From assembly GCA_032718475.1 (NCBI GenBank), contig JAUCBJ010000877.1:124001-188000 (forward strand): 64,000 nucleotides of DNA, given 5' to 3'. Shown here in pieces: positions 42,558 to 53,840 of this stretch. The translations under genes were made by a program, and so were the position numbers. Each line of letters starts with the position of its first letter. Within the stretch, counting starts at the first letter, position 1. The stretch comes from Nemertoderma westbladi. Lineage: Eukaryota; Xenacoelomorpha; Nemertodermatida; Nemertodermatidae. The notes under the pieces are model-generated. The model was not told the origin of the DNA. It was given only the letters and a program-made list of their open reading frames with translations, and made no database searches.

Positions 42558-45500
42558 CTACTACTAGGATCGGCATGCTGCATTGCAGCTGCATTTTTAA
42601 TAATGCTGTGCCGGCTTGTCAACAAAATTGCACCGCCACAACTCCCTATCACCCATGACATTTGCTAGATCATCCGCATCTTCAAGGCCAGTGTCCTTTA
42701 AAATGCGTCTCAAGAAAGTCATGGGCTGTCCACCATGCTTATTCACTCCATGAGGCTGCCAAAGTACAAGATTATGCACTGGCTAGTCCTCACGGCGAAA
42801 GCAATGTCCTGCAAAGCGGAGCCGATTTTGTTCTAGTGTTAAGCTTGGGGGAACCAATGAGACACCTCCAATGTTATATAGTGTCTGGTTGGAGATGTGT
42901 GCATTGTACTTGACACAATGAACCCGGCGTAGCATTCTTGTGAATGTGCCATCCAGAGATTTGGTGTCCTCAGCAGTTAGAGCCCAGCATGGACTCCCGT
43001 AGAGGAGTACTGGAATTACTGCTGCTCTAAATAATCGGACCTTAAGTTTCCGATTAATTCTTGGTGACTTCCAAATCCTGGAAAGCCTATTCAAGGCTGC
43101 CCATGCCTTTCCCTTACGTATTCCTTGGTCCTCACCTGACTTCCGGATCCATGATCCCATGTAACAGAAGTCGTCCACATGCTCAAGCATACCATCCTTT
43201 GAGCTTATGCTCATCCGATCAGAGACTTGCTGAGGACTTTCAAAGTTAACTGTCAAAATTTTGGTCTTTCTGGAGTTAATAAAAAGACCAACACTAGAAG
43301 CAGCATGTTCTAATGAGCTGAGGAGCCGTTGGGCTCCCTCTAATGATTCTGAGAGCACTCCTAAGTCATCAGCAAAGTCTAGATCAGTTAGGTACTTGGC
43401 AGGATTTCCTCGACTTCTGGAGCCAGTAGGTCGAGTTATCATCACCCCATCATCATTATGATGATCTAAGGACATGCGTAGAACATAGTCAACCACAATA
43501 ATGAACAAGAATGGTGCAAGTGTGTCTCCTTGGAGGACGCCCCATAACACTTCAAATGGTTCTGTGTCACCGTCAACAGTAGACACAAATGTTGTCGAAC
43601 CATCGTATACTGATCTGATTGCTGCAATAATTTCATCAGGAATCCCATATAATGAAAGTATGCTGAACATACGTGAGCGAGAGACTGAATCAAAGGCCTT
43701 GAAGAAGTCAACAAAGATAACAGCCAGATGCCTGTCCTTCTTTTTTGATAATTCTTCAATTATCCTTCTAAGTGCCAAAATGGGCTCCATGGTCCCACGA
43801 CCTTTACGGAACCCATTCTGATTTCCACGGAGCAGTCTCTCAATGGGATCCCTGATGCGATTTAATAGAATCCTATTGTATAGCTTTGCAGCAATCGAGA
43901 TCAATGAGATTCCCCGAAAAGAACCATAGAGTGTTAGGTTGCCCTTCTTGGGAACTGGCACCAACTTATTTGTTTTCATTTCTTGTGGGACTCTTGTTGT
44001 TCGGTACATGTCTACTATGATGGGATAGATGAGCTTTAAACACTCAGGTATTTTAAAGACCTCAGGTGGAACACCATCTACTCCACTGGCACGATTGGTC
44101 TTAATGCTCTTTGCAGCAGCCTTCACTTCTGCAAAGGAGATATCGCCAATGGGAATATCTGGGAGTACAGACTCAGACACTTTTACTTCTATAAAGTTAT
44201 CAGGCAATACCCTGTCATTATTTAGGAGCTTTTCAAAGTGGGCTTTCCAACCATTGAGGCGATCGGCTGGTGATTCAGCCTTAACCTTGGTGGTTGGTTG
44301 GCTTTTCCGCCCAGTAAGCAAATTGATCGATTTCCATGCCTGGGATGATTGCCTGCTGTCGTCAGCATCATTGATGGCATCAACCTGTTGGTTTATTAGC
44401 TCCTGTAGATTAACAGAGTACTGCCTGTTCAGGGACCTAGATGCAGCCTTAACTGCATTCTTGGCCGCTGTAGTCTGTTTGAGTCGGGACTCTTTCTGCG
44501 CCTTATGAAGGTCATTTCGGCACTTCTGAATTTTGTTGTCAGTCCAGGGGGCCCTTTTCCTGTTTCGAGGGTATACAGGAACTGTTTCTGCAGCTGCTAA
44601 CTTAACTGCTTCTGTAAAGGCAGTATAGCCCTCACAGTGATTTGCCGCCTCAGAGGCAAGAGCCTCATACCTGTTGCTCAGCTGTAGTGTGAAGCTGGAT
44701 CTCACACTTGGCTGTTGCAACAAAGAGGACCAGTCATGCCGCGGCAAGGCAGATTTCGTTGTTCTGCTAGCACGCAGACTAAGTCTTACCTTGGCCACAA
44801 TAAGGCGGTGATCACTGGAGAAGGGTCGAAGTGTAAATACATTACAGTCTTGTATAGAGCTTCTGTATTTCCTACGAAACAGAATATGGTCTATCTGGGA
44901 CTTGTGACCACTGGGTCCACTATGAGTCCATAGCTTTCCAGTTCGCTTCTTGAACTGGGTTCCAGCCGAAAACAATCCATTTCCAGAGATAAAATCCTGA
45001 AGATGGACAGAATTTCGGTTAACACTATTGCTATAGACCCAGGGCGATGTAGGTGATTGATGCAGACTTGCATTAAAGTCTCCCAGGAATGTTAAGAATG
45101 CATGCTGATCCACTCCATCAGTTGCTGCTTGTAGATTGTGGTAGAAATTTTCCACCTCCTCTACAGGGGCAACACTAGTTGGAGAGTAGCACACAATCAG
45201 AACCACCTTAGGAAACTTCTTAGCCAGTCTTCCAGAACATGAGAAGTGGCAACGGATGATGCGGTTAGAGATTTGGTCTATTTTGTCCAATGCTGCATGT
45301 GCAGTTGGATTCATCAATAGACCAATTCCACCATTGCCACTATCATCTGCTGACGCGAGGGCGAGTCGCCAACCGCCCCCCATGTCCTTAATCAGAACCT
45401 CATCAGTCTGTCCAGTCTGCATTCGGTGCTCTTGAACACCCACTGCGCTAAGAGAAAGCTTATCTGCCAAGGCAGTCAGCTCACCTTGTCGCATTGGGGA

Positions 45501-46135
45501 CCCGAGTGTTAGGGTGTTTACTGAGGCTAGTCTAGTGACTTGCCTCAGATTCACCAATGGCTTTGTTGGTCGGGGTGGAACATGAGAGTAGCCTCCAACT
45601 CCAGAATCCCTCTCCCCATCACAATCTGGCCTCCCTGGTGACCCAGGGTTTGGGCCAGAAAGGTCATCAGGAAAGGGACTCAAAGAATTGTTGGCTGCTC
45701 TCTCTCCAGTAGGGGGTGAGACAGGCAGCCAGTCAGGAGTTAACTGACGCCTGTGAGGCCGATTGTGTCCGGTAATTCCACTGGCCTCTAGTGGCCGGAC
45801 CTCCGCATTGCTAATGTAATCCATAGTGGGGGTTGGGGGGTGCTTTTTTGCCGAGTCAGCTCTCGGGGCAAATACCACACCCTGGTTTGCCATTCCACAG
45901 GGTGGGTGTCGCAATGGAGTCAGATATGAGGCCCATCACCCATATCTACTCTGGCGCACATGACCCACCATTGGCTGTTGCAGCTCATCTGCTGGGCCAT
46001 GCCCTGTACCCTTGCTGCCAGGTGCAGGTCGCAGTGAAGTGCTCTCAGAGTGGACATGAGAACACTCTACTCCTGACCAGCCATTGGTAGATCACCATCT
46101 GCCTGGTCAGGCCATATACCCCTGCAGCCAAGTAA
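42558..46135 (-). mobile_element. Nearly full-length RTE-like LINE copy 2
   Basis: 3.58 kb with (TAG)n at the 3' end (42558-42566). At the 5' end is a 240-bp region (45898-46135) absent from copy 1. It is flanked by an imperfect 11-bp duplication. One long frame encodes endonuclease and RT. Overall nucleotide identity to copy 1 appears very high, so both are young. It inserted into a repeat also present next to the TIR element at 1010-1085. Confidence 0.9.
42597..45914 (-). pseudogene. RTE endonuclease-reverse transcriptase with one nonsense codon
   Basis: 1043 codons are open from 45914 to a TAG at 42783-42785, and the same frame continues to 42597. Endonuclease landmarks: SVNTLTLGS start, VGVQEHRMQ, VCYSPTSVAP, FLGDFNASL, SQIDHILFRRK and FSSDHRLIV. 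A linker with WTDNKIQKCRNDLHKAQKE is present here but deleted in copy 1. RT: GVDGVPPEVFK, FVDFFKAFDSVS, GVLQGDTLAPF, LDFADDLGVL with both Asp residues. The C-terminal GHCFRRED is followed by the stop where copy 1 has a sense codon. An RT lacking the last 60 residues might still be made. The first Met at 45914 is not certain to be the native start. Confidence 0.9.
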
Positions 46136-46146
46136 GTTGCTATATA
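46136..46146. repeat. Target-site duplication of RTE copy 2, right
   Basis: GTTGCTATATA, followed by AAATAAATGTAAAA that continues the interrupted repeat. Confidence 0.75.
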
Positions 46147-47626
46147 AATAAATGTAAAAGTGACATAAATTATGCTATAAATAAGTTAGCTTATTGGCGG
46201 GAATTCGGGTTGACAACAATGCTGGGTCGACTACGAATCGTAGCGAGTTGGAGGGAATTTGGGTTGACAACAACAATGGGTCGACGTCGATATGGAGCCA
46301 TCCTGTTGAGGTTGTGGGGCTCTGGGGTGATTGTAATGAACTGACTAAGAACCTGAGACAACGGATGGAAGTTTCATGGCATTCCCCTCCCTCTGGGCCG
46401 ATTACGATCCTGAACCACCCCACTGAGGAGATCTATGCAGCACAGCTCCTCCGGTGACCCCGGGTTGGGTAGGCCTGGGTAACCATACAGCCTATGACCT
46501 AACCAAAGGAAACTCAGAAATTGGATCAACTCCCAATTATCAAAACCCCCAAAACTGGGAGACAAACAATGGGTAGTTGGTGTGTTATTTTCAATATACA
46601 ATAGTTCAAACACCCCCCATGTACACTTCAAAACCGAAACAAGACAATCCCTGACATACACCCACAGTCATCCTTCACTAAACTTAATGTTGACAGCCAG
46701 CCATCCATTAAATGTGACATTGACTCCTACTCAGCACCAAAAGAGTACATAATCCGAGACTTAAATGTTAGTATAGATGGGGATAATACAGTTGATGAGC
46801 AAATGGTTATCAACAAAATGAACCCTGAAGGATCATTGTTGAAGATCTCAGTAATGATGGTGTTTGGAGAAAAAGGATATATCTGGCTGCAATAAAGCAA
46901 ATCAATTCCACTTTAACAATCCTCAACCCAAAGCAACAAATATTAACATAAACATGAGACTAAAAGAAATAAAACAATACAACATTTGAGATTACTTTAA
47001 ATTAAATGAAATGACCCCTGACAGCGGTGTAGACGATGTTGAGCAGACGAACCCCGGCAAACTACCCGTGGGGTACAGTGATGACAAGGCAGTAGAGCAT
47101 TCATACTGTACCTCCACACTCATCCGATTATCACACATTGGAAGGTAAACGTTTTATAAATGACGGCATTGTGGATGGTTTCTTTTCTATTCTGGGTCTG
47201 GGGATCCAGTTTTCCGATGTATTAACTACAACTCCAATCATCAATCAATCAATCAATCATTTAATTTCCATTTATGTTGTAGACAAAAAATTCCACATAT
47301 TTGTAATATGTAATATCCATTATAATACAATGATATATGATTATATTATGCAATTGAATATATATAGACAGAGGCAGCATAATAGTATTACTACTAGTTG
47401 AGCGCTGCTCCTGTTCACAGAGATGATGGCGAGGGGTAGGGGGGGAGGGGGGGGGGGGAGTAAGCCTGTCAAATTTTGACATCTATGTCACGAATAATTT
47501 ATTGTCCGAAAATGGTTGAAAGGATATTCAACAAACATGTGCGCATGTACTGTAGATATTACTATAAATATTAATCACATTTATATAATTTATAATTTAT
47601 GTTTATGTTTTGCAGTTTTATTTTAT
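46147..47626. other. Uncharacterised region with a short tandem duplication
   Basis: 46190-46290 contains two copies of a 60-70-bp segment with GGGAATTYGGGTTGACAACAA and GGGTCGAC. 46600-47130 reads like decayed coding sequence with no recognised family. A (CAAT/TCAA)n stretch is near 47240-47260, and a G-rich homopolymer tract is at 47438-47460. Confidence 0.4.
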
Positions 47627-48480
47627 TTATAGCAAGGAAAACAACATTTTTTTCAATTTTGTTATAAATATGGGATTAGATGGACTTCTGCATATCGTAA
47701 GAGCAAGGGAGTTCCATAACAAAGGTCCCTGATAATGCAGTGAATCTTGTGCGACTACCAAACGTGTTGACACTAAGTGATAGTTATCCTTTAGGAATGA
47801 TCTTGTGCCGTAGTTGTGCACTGGTGATGTTTTAATAAAATGGGGAGCTTATGCTTCAGGAACTTTGCCTTTCGAAACATTGTACATAAATGATAAAACT
47901 GGGAATTTGCATAGTAAGTCAATAGGCAAAATATTTAATCGTCTATAAATTGGGTTAGCAGATGAACGATAATTACTGAAAGTTATTGCCCGCAGTAGTT
48001 TGTTTATTTTTGTTTTAACTGGATTTATCACGTTTGACTTAGCTGCACCCCATACGATTAATCCATAGGTAAGATATGGGTGTATCAAATAGAAATACAA
48101 AACCCGTAATGTAGAGGAAATAATAATGTGTCTCAGTTTATACACTATTCCTATTGATTTCGATATTTTACTTAATACGTATTGCGAGTGTGTTTTCCAG
48201 TTTAAGTTACGATCAATAAAAAGTCCTAAGTATTTTGCTGCAGAATTAATTTTCAATTTAGAAAAATTGACAAATACAGCTGGGAAATTATTTGAATCTA
48301 AGTTACCATTAAAAAACACTATGTATTCAGTCGTTTTTTAATTTAGTGTCAAACGGATATCAAGGAGCCAGTCCGCAACCTTGGATATCTCAACTTTAAG
48401 TGCAACTTCTAGATCTCGAATGTTTGTTGAGCTGTACACCAATGACGTGTCATCCACAAACAGGATCGAGCGAAACACCA
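47627..48480 (-). pseudogene. CR1/Jockey-like LINE, RT and C-terminal part
   Basis: From 48480 on the minus strand: LFVDDTSLVYSSTN (catalytic block, with Val for Ala), VADWLLDIRLTLN, a stop, KTTEYIVFFNG, AAKYLGLFIDRNLNWKTHSQY, LRVLYFYLIHPYLTYGLIVWG and INKLLRAITFS. After a frame break it gives the tail HNYGTRS ... GPLLWNSLAL. This tail is common in CR1- and Jockey-related elements. Two stops and a frameshift show it is dead. The N-terminal RT and endonuclease are missing. Confidence 0.85.
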
Positions 48481-48555
48481 GTACAGCCAGTATGGGTCAA
48501 TCTGGCCGAGGAAAGCGGAATAGCGTAATCTTTTCATATTTTGATACTGTTAGAA

Positions 48556-49135
48556 CTCTAACTGCAGCACAAGAAACTGGACCAGGCATTTGTAGTAATT
48601 AACAGACAACAGGAGTACCTGGAAAAAATCGAAGTGAGGGAACGAGCGCTGAAGTTGGTCGTAACCAGAGTTTCGGAGGAAGAGGAAAACGAGCTAGGAG
48701 GGAACGATCGGGACAGGATGGTTTATATCTTGTCCCGACATAGCGGAGTTGGAGAACTTCCGCCAATGGAAGTTGACGCGTTTGGGAGGTGATCGTGCAA
48801 ATGGAAAATCTTCGGATGAAAGAGCGAAGTAGCGACCACTGCTATTAGAGCTACCGAACGCCGTCACCTGTAATAGATTTTTGGGCTCCACAAAGAAATT
48901 GAAAGACGCTGGAAATATCTACAAAGGTATTTACATCTGGAATAAGGACGTCCATCCCTTAGTAAGAAAAGAGGAGGGACGACTGCGTGCTCGAGTTCGA
49001 GAAGAATGGGATCACCCAGAGAATGCAGGCTCGAAGGTATACTATGATTACAGGCGCCGAGTAGTACTACGAGACAATGAAATAATTGACCGATATGCGT
49101 GTAGCCTCTTTGAGGGGTTACCATGTTTTGATTAA
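48556..49135 (+). pseudogene. LINE ORF1-like protein fragment
   Basis: The plus frame 48556-48792 reads INRQQEYLEKIEVRERALK, then EEENE, and a GVGELPPMEVDAFGR block. After a stop and a frame change, 48881-49135 gives RPLLLELPNAVT, RFLGSTKKLKDAG, IWNKDVHPLVRKEEGRLRA and YYDYRRRVVL. A coiled-coil-like start followed by an RRM-like LK ... R-x-x-R block is typical of ORF1 proteins of several non-LTR retrotransposons. It points away from the adjacent LINE fragment, so it may come from a different copy. Confidence 0.5.
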
Positions 49136-49137
49136 CT

Positions 49138-49450
49138 TGCTTTGAGGCATGGTTGCCATTTCTGGTAGAGCACGGGAATAAGTTTGTACTTTCCTTCGAG
49201 TGATCAGCTAGCTGATCATCATATAAATATGATATCCCACTCCATTGCGAATTCTTCTACCGTCCTCGTAGCTCAGTGGTCTTAGGACACACACCCGGCT
49301 GATGATAACCGGAAGTTTGATACCTAGGTACCGGGTTCAAGCCCCAATAGGGTCTGTTGAAATTATTCTCTGTGAAGAGCGTTATCATATTGTTTTACTC
49401 AGTATTACATTACATCTTTAATTCATCGTCACTCACCCCACAAAAATGAA
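49138..49450 (+). mobile_element. Diverged single copy of the tRNA-derived repeat
   Basis: Matches the reverse complement of the 369-bp array unit. Shared landmarks are TTTGAGGCATGGTTGCC, TAGCTCAGTGGTCTTAGGAC (box A), CCGGCTGATGATAACCGG, GGGTTCAAGCCCC (box B-like) and the end TCACYCACCCCACAA. It contains part of the linker at its 5' end, so the linker belongs to the element. Divergence from the array units is clear, while the array units agree with each other. Confidence 0.8.
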
Positions 49451-49543
49451 CTTATTTGATTCTCCATAGTTGTCGCGATTTCGTATCTCCAAAGTCCAGT
49501 GTCCCTTAAAGTTGAAGTAAACGAGGTTCCAGTTGAGTAACGT
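49451..49543 (-). other. Fragment related to the RTE 3' region at 10.5 kb
   Basis: GATTCTCCATAGTTGTCGCG with the following 30 bp matches 10527-10575 in the RTE fragment. The piece is too short to classify further. Confidence 0.4.
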
Positions 49544-50917
49544 AGTTTAATCAAGAAAAGCAATATTAACGAACAACTAAATAATCCCATGGTACGTTTC
49601 GATATATTCCAAAATAATCATCATCAGCCAAATAAAAAAAACAACATACTGACAGAAACTCAAAATTCAGTAATTATAACTATTTACTAAGTATGCCTAA
49701 ATGTGTACAACAGTTTATAAATTTTGAATTGTGTGACATGACAGGCTAGAATAAAGGTACAGTAGAATACAATTTCATTGAGCGATTGCGTAGGGCTTCA
49801 ATATGTATAATTTTATGAAGCAGGTTAGAAAAGCGGGTAGAAATTAAAAGTAGAGTAGGATATGTTTGCTAGAATAAGTATAGGGGGAAGGATGTGCCTT
49901 GTACATTTAGAGTGGGCCTGTGTCGTACAAGGCACATCCTTCCCCCTATACTTATTCTAGCAAACATATCCTACTCTTGTAAGCGGATTCAGTTCCGCTT
50001 TATCACCCTCATAAATGGGAAGTGGCACATTTTCAGTAATATATTGGAGGTACGAGATTGGTAATAATCAATCTCGTATCACAACCCAACACCGGGGACA
50101 ACACAACCCCAAAGCCACACAAAGGGAGGTTAGAGGTCAACCCACCTCCAAAGGGGAAAACAACCAACAGGAGCCAACACAGGGGGGGGGGAACACTCCC
50201 AGAGAGGGGAGAGGTGTGAAGTAGATTATTAGCCAATAGGGGCGAGGGAGAGCATCCACTAGGTGAAAAGGGCATAGCAATGTAGGAGTAACTATACATA
50301 TATTGTCAATGCATAACATTACCGGTTCAGTTACTCAGTCATCAGTTCAGTGCAGACCGGTGATATTCTATACCGTCACCGTCACCAATACATATATTTA
50401 CCGGTACAGCATCCATCATATATCAATGCTGCCTAACTGTAACTCTTACTGTGTTATCACATATATATCCATTATCCGAATATCAAGAAACATCAATTAA
50501 CTCTTATCGTTTTACTGCAACGGCCTCGGCCTAGGTATCACCCAAAGGTAAACACAGTGACGCGTAATAGATAAATCCGGTCGGGATCCCTTGATCCCGT
50601 CACAACTCTACTTTTAATTTCTACCCGCTTTTCTAACCTGCTTCATAAAATTATACATATTGAAGCCCTACGCAATCGCTCAATGAAATTGTATTCTACT
50701 GTACCTTTAATCTATCCTGTCATGTCACTCAATTCAAAATTTATAAACTGTTGTACACATTTAGGCGTACTTAGTAAATAGTTATAATTACTGAATTTTG
50801 AGTTTCTGTCAGTATGTTGTTTTATTTTATTTTGCTGATGATGATTATTTTGGAATATATCGAAACGTACCATGGGATTATTTAGTTGTTCGTTAATATT
50901 CTTTTCTTGATTAAACT
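49544..50917. mobile_element. Foldback element with 312-bp inverted arms and nested hairpin
   Basis: The left arm (49544-49855) and right arm (50606-50917) are inverted copies of equal length with few differences. The middle begins with a perfect 53-bp hairpin (49852-49904 with 49925-49977) and contains another small hairpin (TACGAGATTGGT/ATCAATCTCGTA, 50053-50080), then GC-rich and low-complexity sequence. No protein is recognisable. This is the structure of a foldback or MITE-type element. Confidence 0.8.
49852..49977. repeat. Perfect 53-bp hairpin with 20-nt loop
   Basis: The arms 49852-49904 and 49925-49977 are exact inverted copies by eye. A perfect stem of this length suggests a recent origin. 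Confidence 0.9.
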
Positions 50918-50964
50918 CCCTTAAAGTTGGTCTATATAATATCATTGTAATATATAATATAAAA

Positions 50965-51588
50965 TTGTTGCCTATTATTAAAGATAAAAACGCTAGTATA
51001 AGGGAACGATCGAATTACCGACCCATAGCCAAAGCTACAGCTGGCTCAAAGGTATTGGAAACGTGTTTGCAAGGGTTCATTGTCATGCATTCTAATATAT
51101 CTGACAACCAGTTCGGTTTTGCAGAGGGCCTAGGTACAGAAATGTGTATTTTTGCCTTAAAACAAACAATTCACTTATACATTAGTAAAGACTCACCTGT
51201 GTATACTGCTTTCGTAGACGCCTCGAAAGCGTTTGACCGCGTTAATCATAGTAAACTTTTTCGAAAGCTAATTGAACTATGTGTATCTATTGGTATTTTT
51301 AAGACTCCTCGCCTTTTGTTATTCTCACCAACTAATTTGTATTAGCTGGGGTTCTGCTACTTCCGGTGCGTTTTTGGTTTCAAATGGTGTCCGTCAAGGA
51401 AGTTTGCTCAGTCCCCTCTTATTTAATTAACATTTATATGAATGACTTAAGTGTAGAACTAAACAAATCTAATGGTGGATGTAAAGTTGGAAAGAGTCTT
51501 TTAAATCACTTATTTTACGCAGATGACCTGTGTTTACTGTCGCCGAGTATTTTTGGGTTACGAGCACTAGTCAAGATATGTCAGTAAA
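50965..51588 (+). pseudogene. CR1-like LINE RT fragment
   Basis: The plus strand reads ERSNYRPIAKATAGSKVLE, DNQFGFAEGLGTEMC, TAFVDASKAFDRVNHSKLF and, after a frame change, an LSPL-type block, IYMNDLSVEL, GCKVGKSLLNHLFYADDLCLL and PSIFGLRALVKIC. Fingers, palm and the YADD catalytic motif are all present. It is cut off at 51588, where BEL/Pao sequence starts. At least two frameshifts. Confidence 0.85.
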
Positions 51589-51599
51589 CCGTTAACATC

Positions 51600-52683
51600 A
51601 GTACACAACTTGTTACACAGATTTGGGGCATTTAACCTTTTGAAACGAGTGGTATCGCGATTCTTAGTAAAAATATATTACAATCACCGCAAAAGCTGTG
51701 CAAAACGTGGGGAAACAATTGACGATGTAATTTGTAACGACAGACTACATGAAAAATGCTTCCAAGAGGCTCAAATAAAAATTATAAGATTGCTTCAAGA
51801 AACTACATTTAACGACATACTTGACTCCATTGCAAATAACACACCGCAGAAAATACCGAAAGGGATCGCTATGTTAAACCCATTTATTGGCAAGGACGGT
51901 TTGCTACGTATGGACTCCAGATTGGGCCTCACACAAACCTCAACTTATGATACTACTCATCCTATAATATTGCCATCGTCACACCATTTAACAAAGGTAA
52001 TTGTACGAGACATACACAAAGAAAACGGACACTTGGGTGTAGATTATACTATTCATAAAGTCAGACAACAATACTGGATAATCGCCCTCCGTAGACTAGT
52101 TAAAACTATCATGCACGAGTGTATCCCGTGTCGTAAACGCCTTTCTAAACCTGGACAACAACTTATGGCCCCCCTGCCCTTCATTCGAACCATAGACTAC
52201 CTCCCTCCCTTTACCAACCTAGGAGTGGATTTATTCGGGCCGATATACGTCACTAGGGAAAGAGGATCAGACAAGAGATTTGGTGTATTGTTTACGTGCA
52301 TGTGTTCCAGAGCCATAGTTCTAGACATATCTCTAAACTACAGTGCAGACGCATTATTATGCATCCTTCGACGATTCATTTGTAATCATGCGGGGGTAGA
52401 ACATATATATTCCGACCAAGGAAGTCATTTTAGCGGCAGTGAAACTGAACTGGAAAAAATAGTAACCGAAGCTAAGGAAAAAGGAATAGATGAAGACATA
52501 GTAGGAAAAATAGAGTGGCACTTCCAAACTCCAACTGCAAGTAATCACGGAGGTGTATGGGAGCGACTCATAAAAACTACAAAAAATACATTCCATGCAC
52601 TGATGGCAAAGCGATATATAGACCACAAGTTAGTGTCAGAAGGTACTTCGTACCACATTAGCGGAGGTTCAGTACTTAATTAA
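51600..52683 (+). pseudogene. BEL/Pao integrase of another family
   Basis: 357 open codons. The RNase H-integrase linker is followed by the zinc-binding HKENGHLGVDYTIHKVRQ with CIPCRK, then TNLGVDLFGPIYV (Asp), IYSDQGSHFSGS (Asp) and HGGVWERLIKTTK (Glu). All three catalytic residues are kept. A frameshift near 52655 separates it from the next domain. It differs from the minus-strand element at 4369-5830, so a second BEL/Pao family is present. The left end is a junction with LINE sequence, so this copy is truncated. Confidence 0.9.
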
Positions 52684-53149
52684 CAACCGTCCACTTTGTC
52701 CGCTTAACGATGACGTGACGTCACATGAAGTTTTAACGCCAAATCATCTGCTGCTACGCAGAAAAACGGCTTTACCAAATTCAAATCTTTTATTGCACGA
52801 ACTTTACGAAGAACATGAATTATATTACAAAACGATGATGCGAAAAGCACAGTATTTGGCCAGCCAATATTGGCGAATATGGCAGGAAACCTACCTACGA
52901 AGTCTTATGACCAGACAAAAATGGTTACGACCACGTCGCAATTTTGTCATAGGAGATTTAGTTTTAATTGTTGACCCTAACACGAAGCGTTGCAACTGGA
53001 AGATGGGTCGGATTACGGAGGTTTTACCTAGCGCAGATAATTTAGTAAGATCTGTTCATGTAAAAACGCCTACTTCGATATTATGCCGCCCAATACAAAA
53101 ACTATGTTTGTTGGAAGCTGCCTTAGACAACCCTAAGACAACCAAGTAA
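52684..53149 (+). pseudogene. BEL/Pao DUF5641-type domain of another family
   Basis: After the frameshift the frame reads NNRPLCPLNDD, SHEVLTPNHLLLRR, QYLASQYWRIWQETYLRSL, GDLVLIVDPNTKRCNWKMGR and LCLLEAA, and ends at 53149. The domain is complete. There is no extra ORF after it, unlike the minus-strand element. Confidence 0.85.
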
Positions 53150-53630
53150 TCCCCCGGCAATAACAAATCTTACGTCACACTGACACATTACATTCCATTC
53201 AATTTAAATGGGGACTGATTTGTAATTTGTGCAAAGTTAAATTTGAATGGTTAGTTATATATTATAATTCACCACCTTGTCCATGTTGACATAATTTGAC
53301 ATAAATACATTGACGTTATTGTGAGTTACGATTACATTTATTAGGCTATAAATTAAAGTAACATACTATTGCATAGCGTTTATCACTGTATTTAATGTAC
53401 TATTACAATTTACTACTAATAACAATTACTAATATACTACTACTGTACGTACAGGTATTGAAACCTATTATGCGCTACGTTCTCTGGTGTAGTAGTACGT
53501 CATGTCAGTATTATTGTAATGTAATGTAAACACAGCTGGTTCATTCAATAGTAACGAACGAATACTGGCTTTCTATTGGTCTACAATAATCTACAGTACC
53601 TTATAATTAAACCTTGCCTCAACCAAAGTT
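53150..53630 (+). other. Post-pol region, possible LTR
   Basis: AAATGGGGACTGA at 53206-53218 looks like a polypurine tract followed by a TG start, as expected at the 3' end of the BEL/Pao element. No second copy of the following sequence is in the window, so the LTR cannot be confirmed. Confidence 0.35.
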
Positions 53631-53840
53631 TTAGAGAAAGCCGTTGTGGCTGACATTACCAGGTGCAGGTACCCCATAGCATCTCCCAAAGAGCTGTTAA
53701 AATATTCACATGATGTGAAACGAACCATGGATATTTTGCAGAGCTTAAATTGTTATGCCTACGTAAACAACCCCGACTTCATTCAGCAAGTTGCAGCAAA
53801 TTTGTCTAATTCTATACGGACTAAGTGGGCTTGGTGATTA
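53631..53840 (+). pseudogene. BEL/Pao Gag scrap (DUF1759-like)
   Basis: Reads VADITRCRYPIASPKELLKY, then VKRTMDILQSLN and VAANLSNSIRTKWAW. This fits the helical Gag core of BEL/Pao elements that ends in a K/R-W block. Only about 65 residues are present before PLE sequence takes over. Confidence 0.5.
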
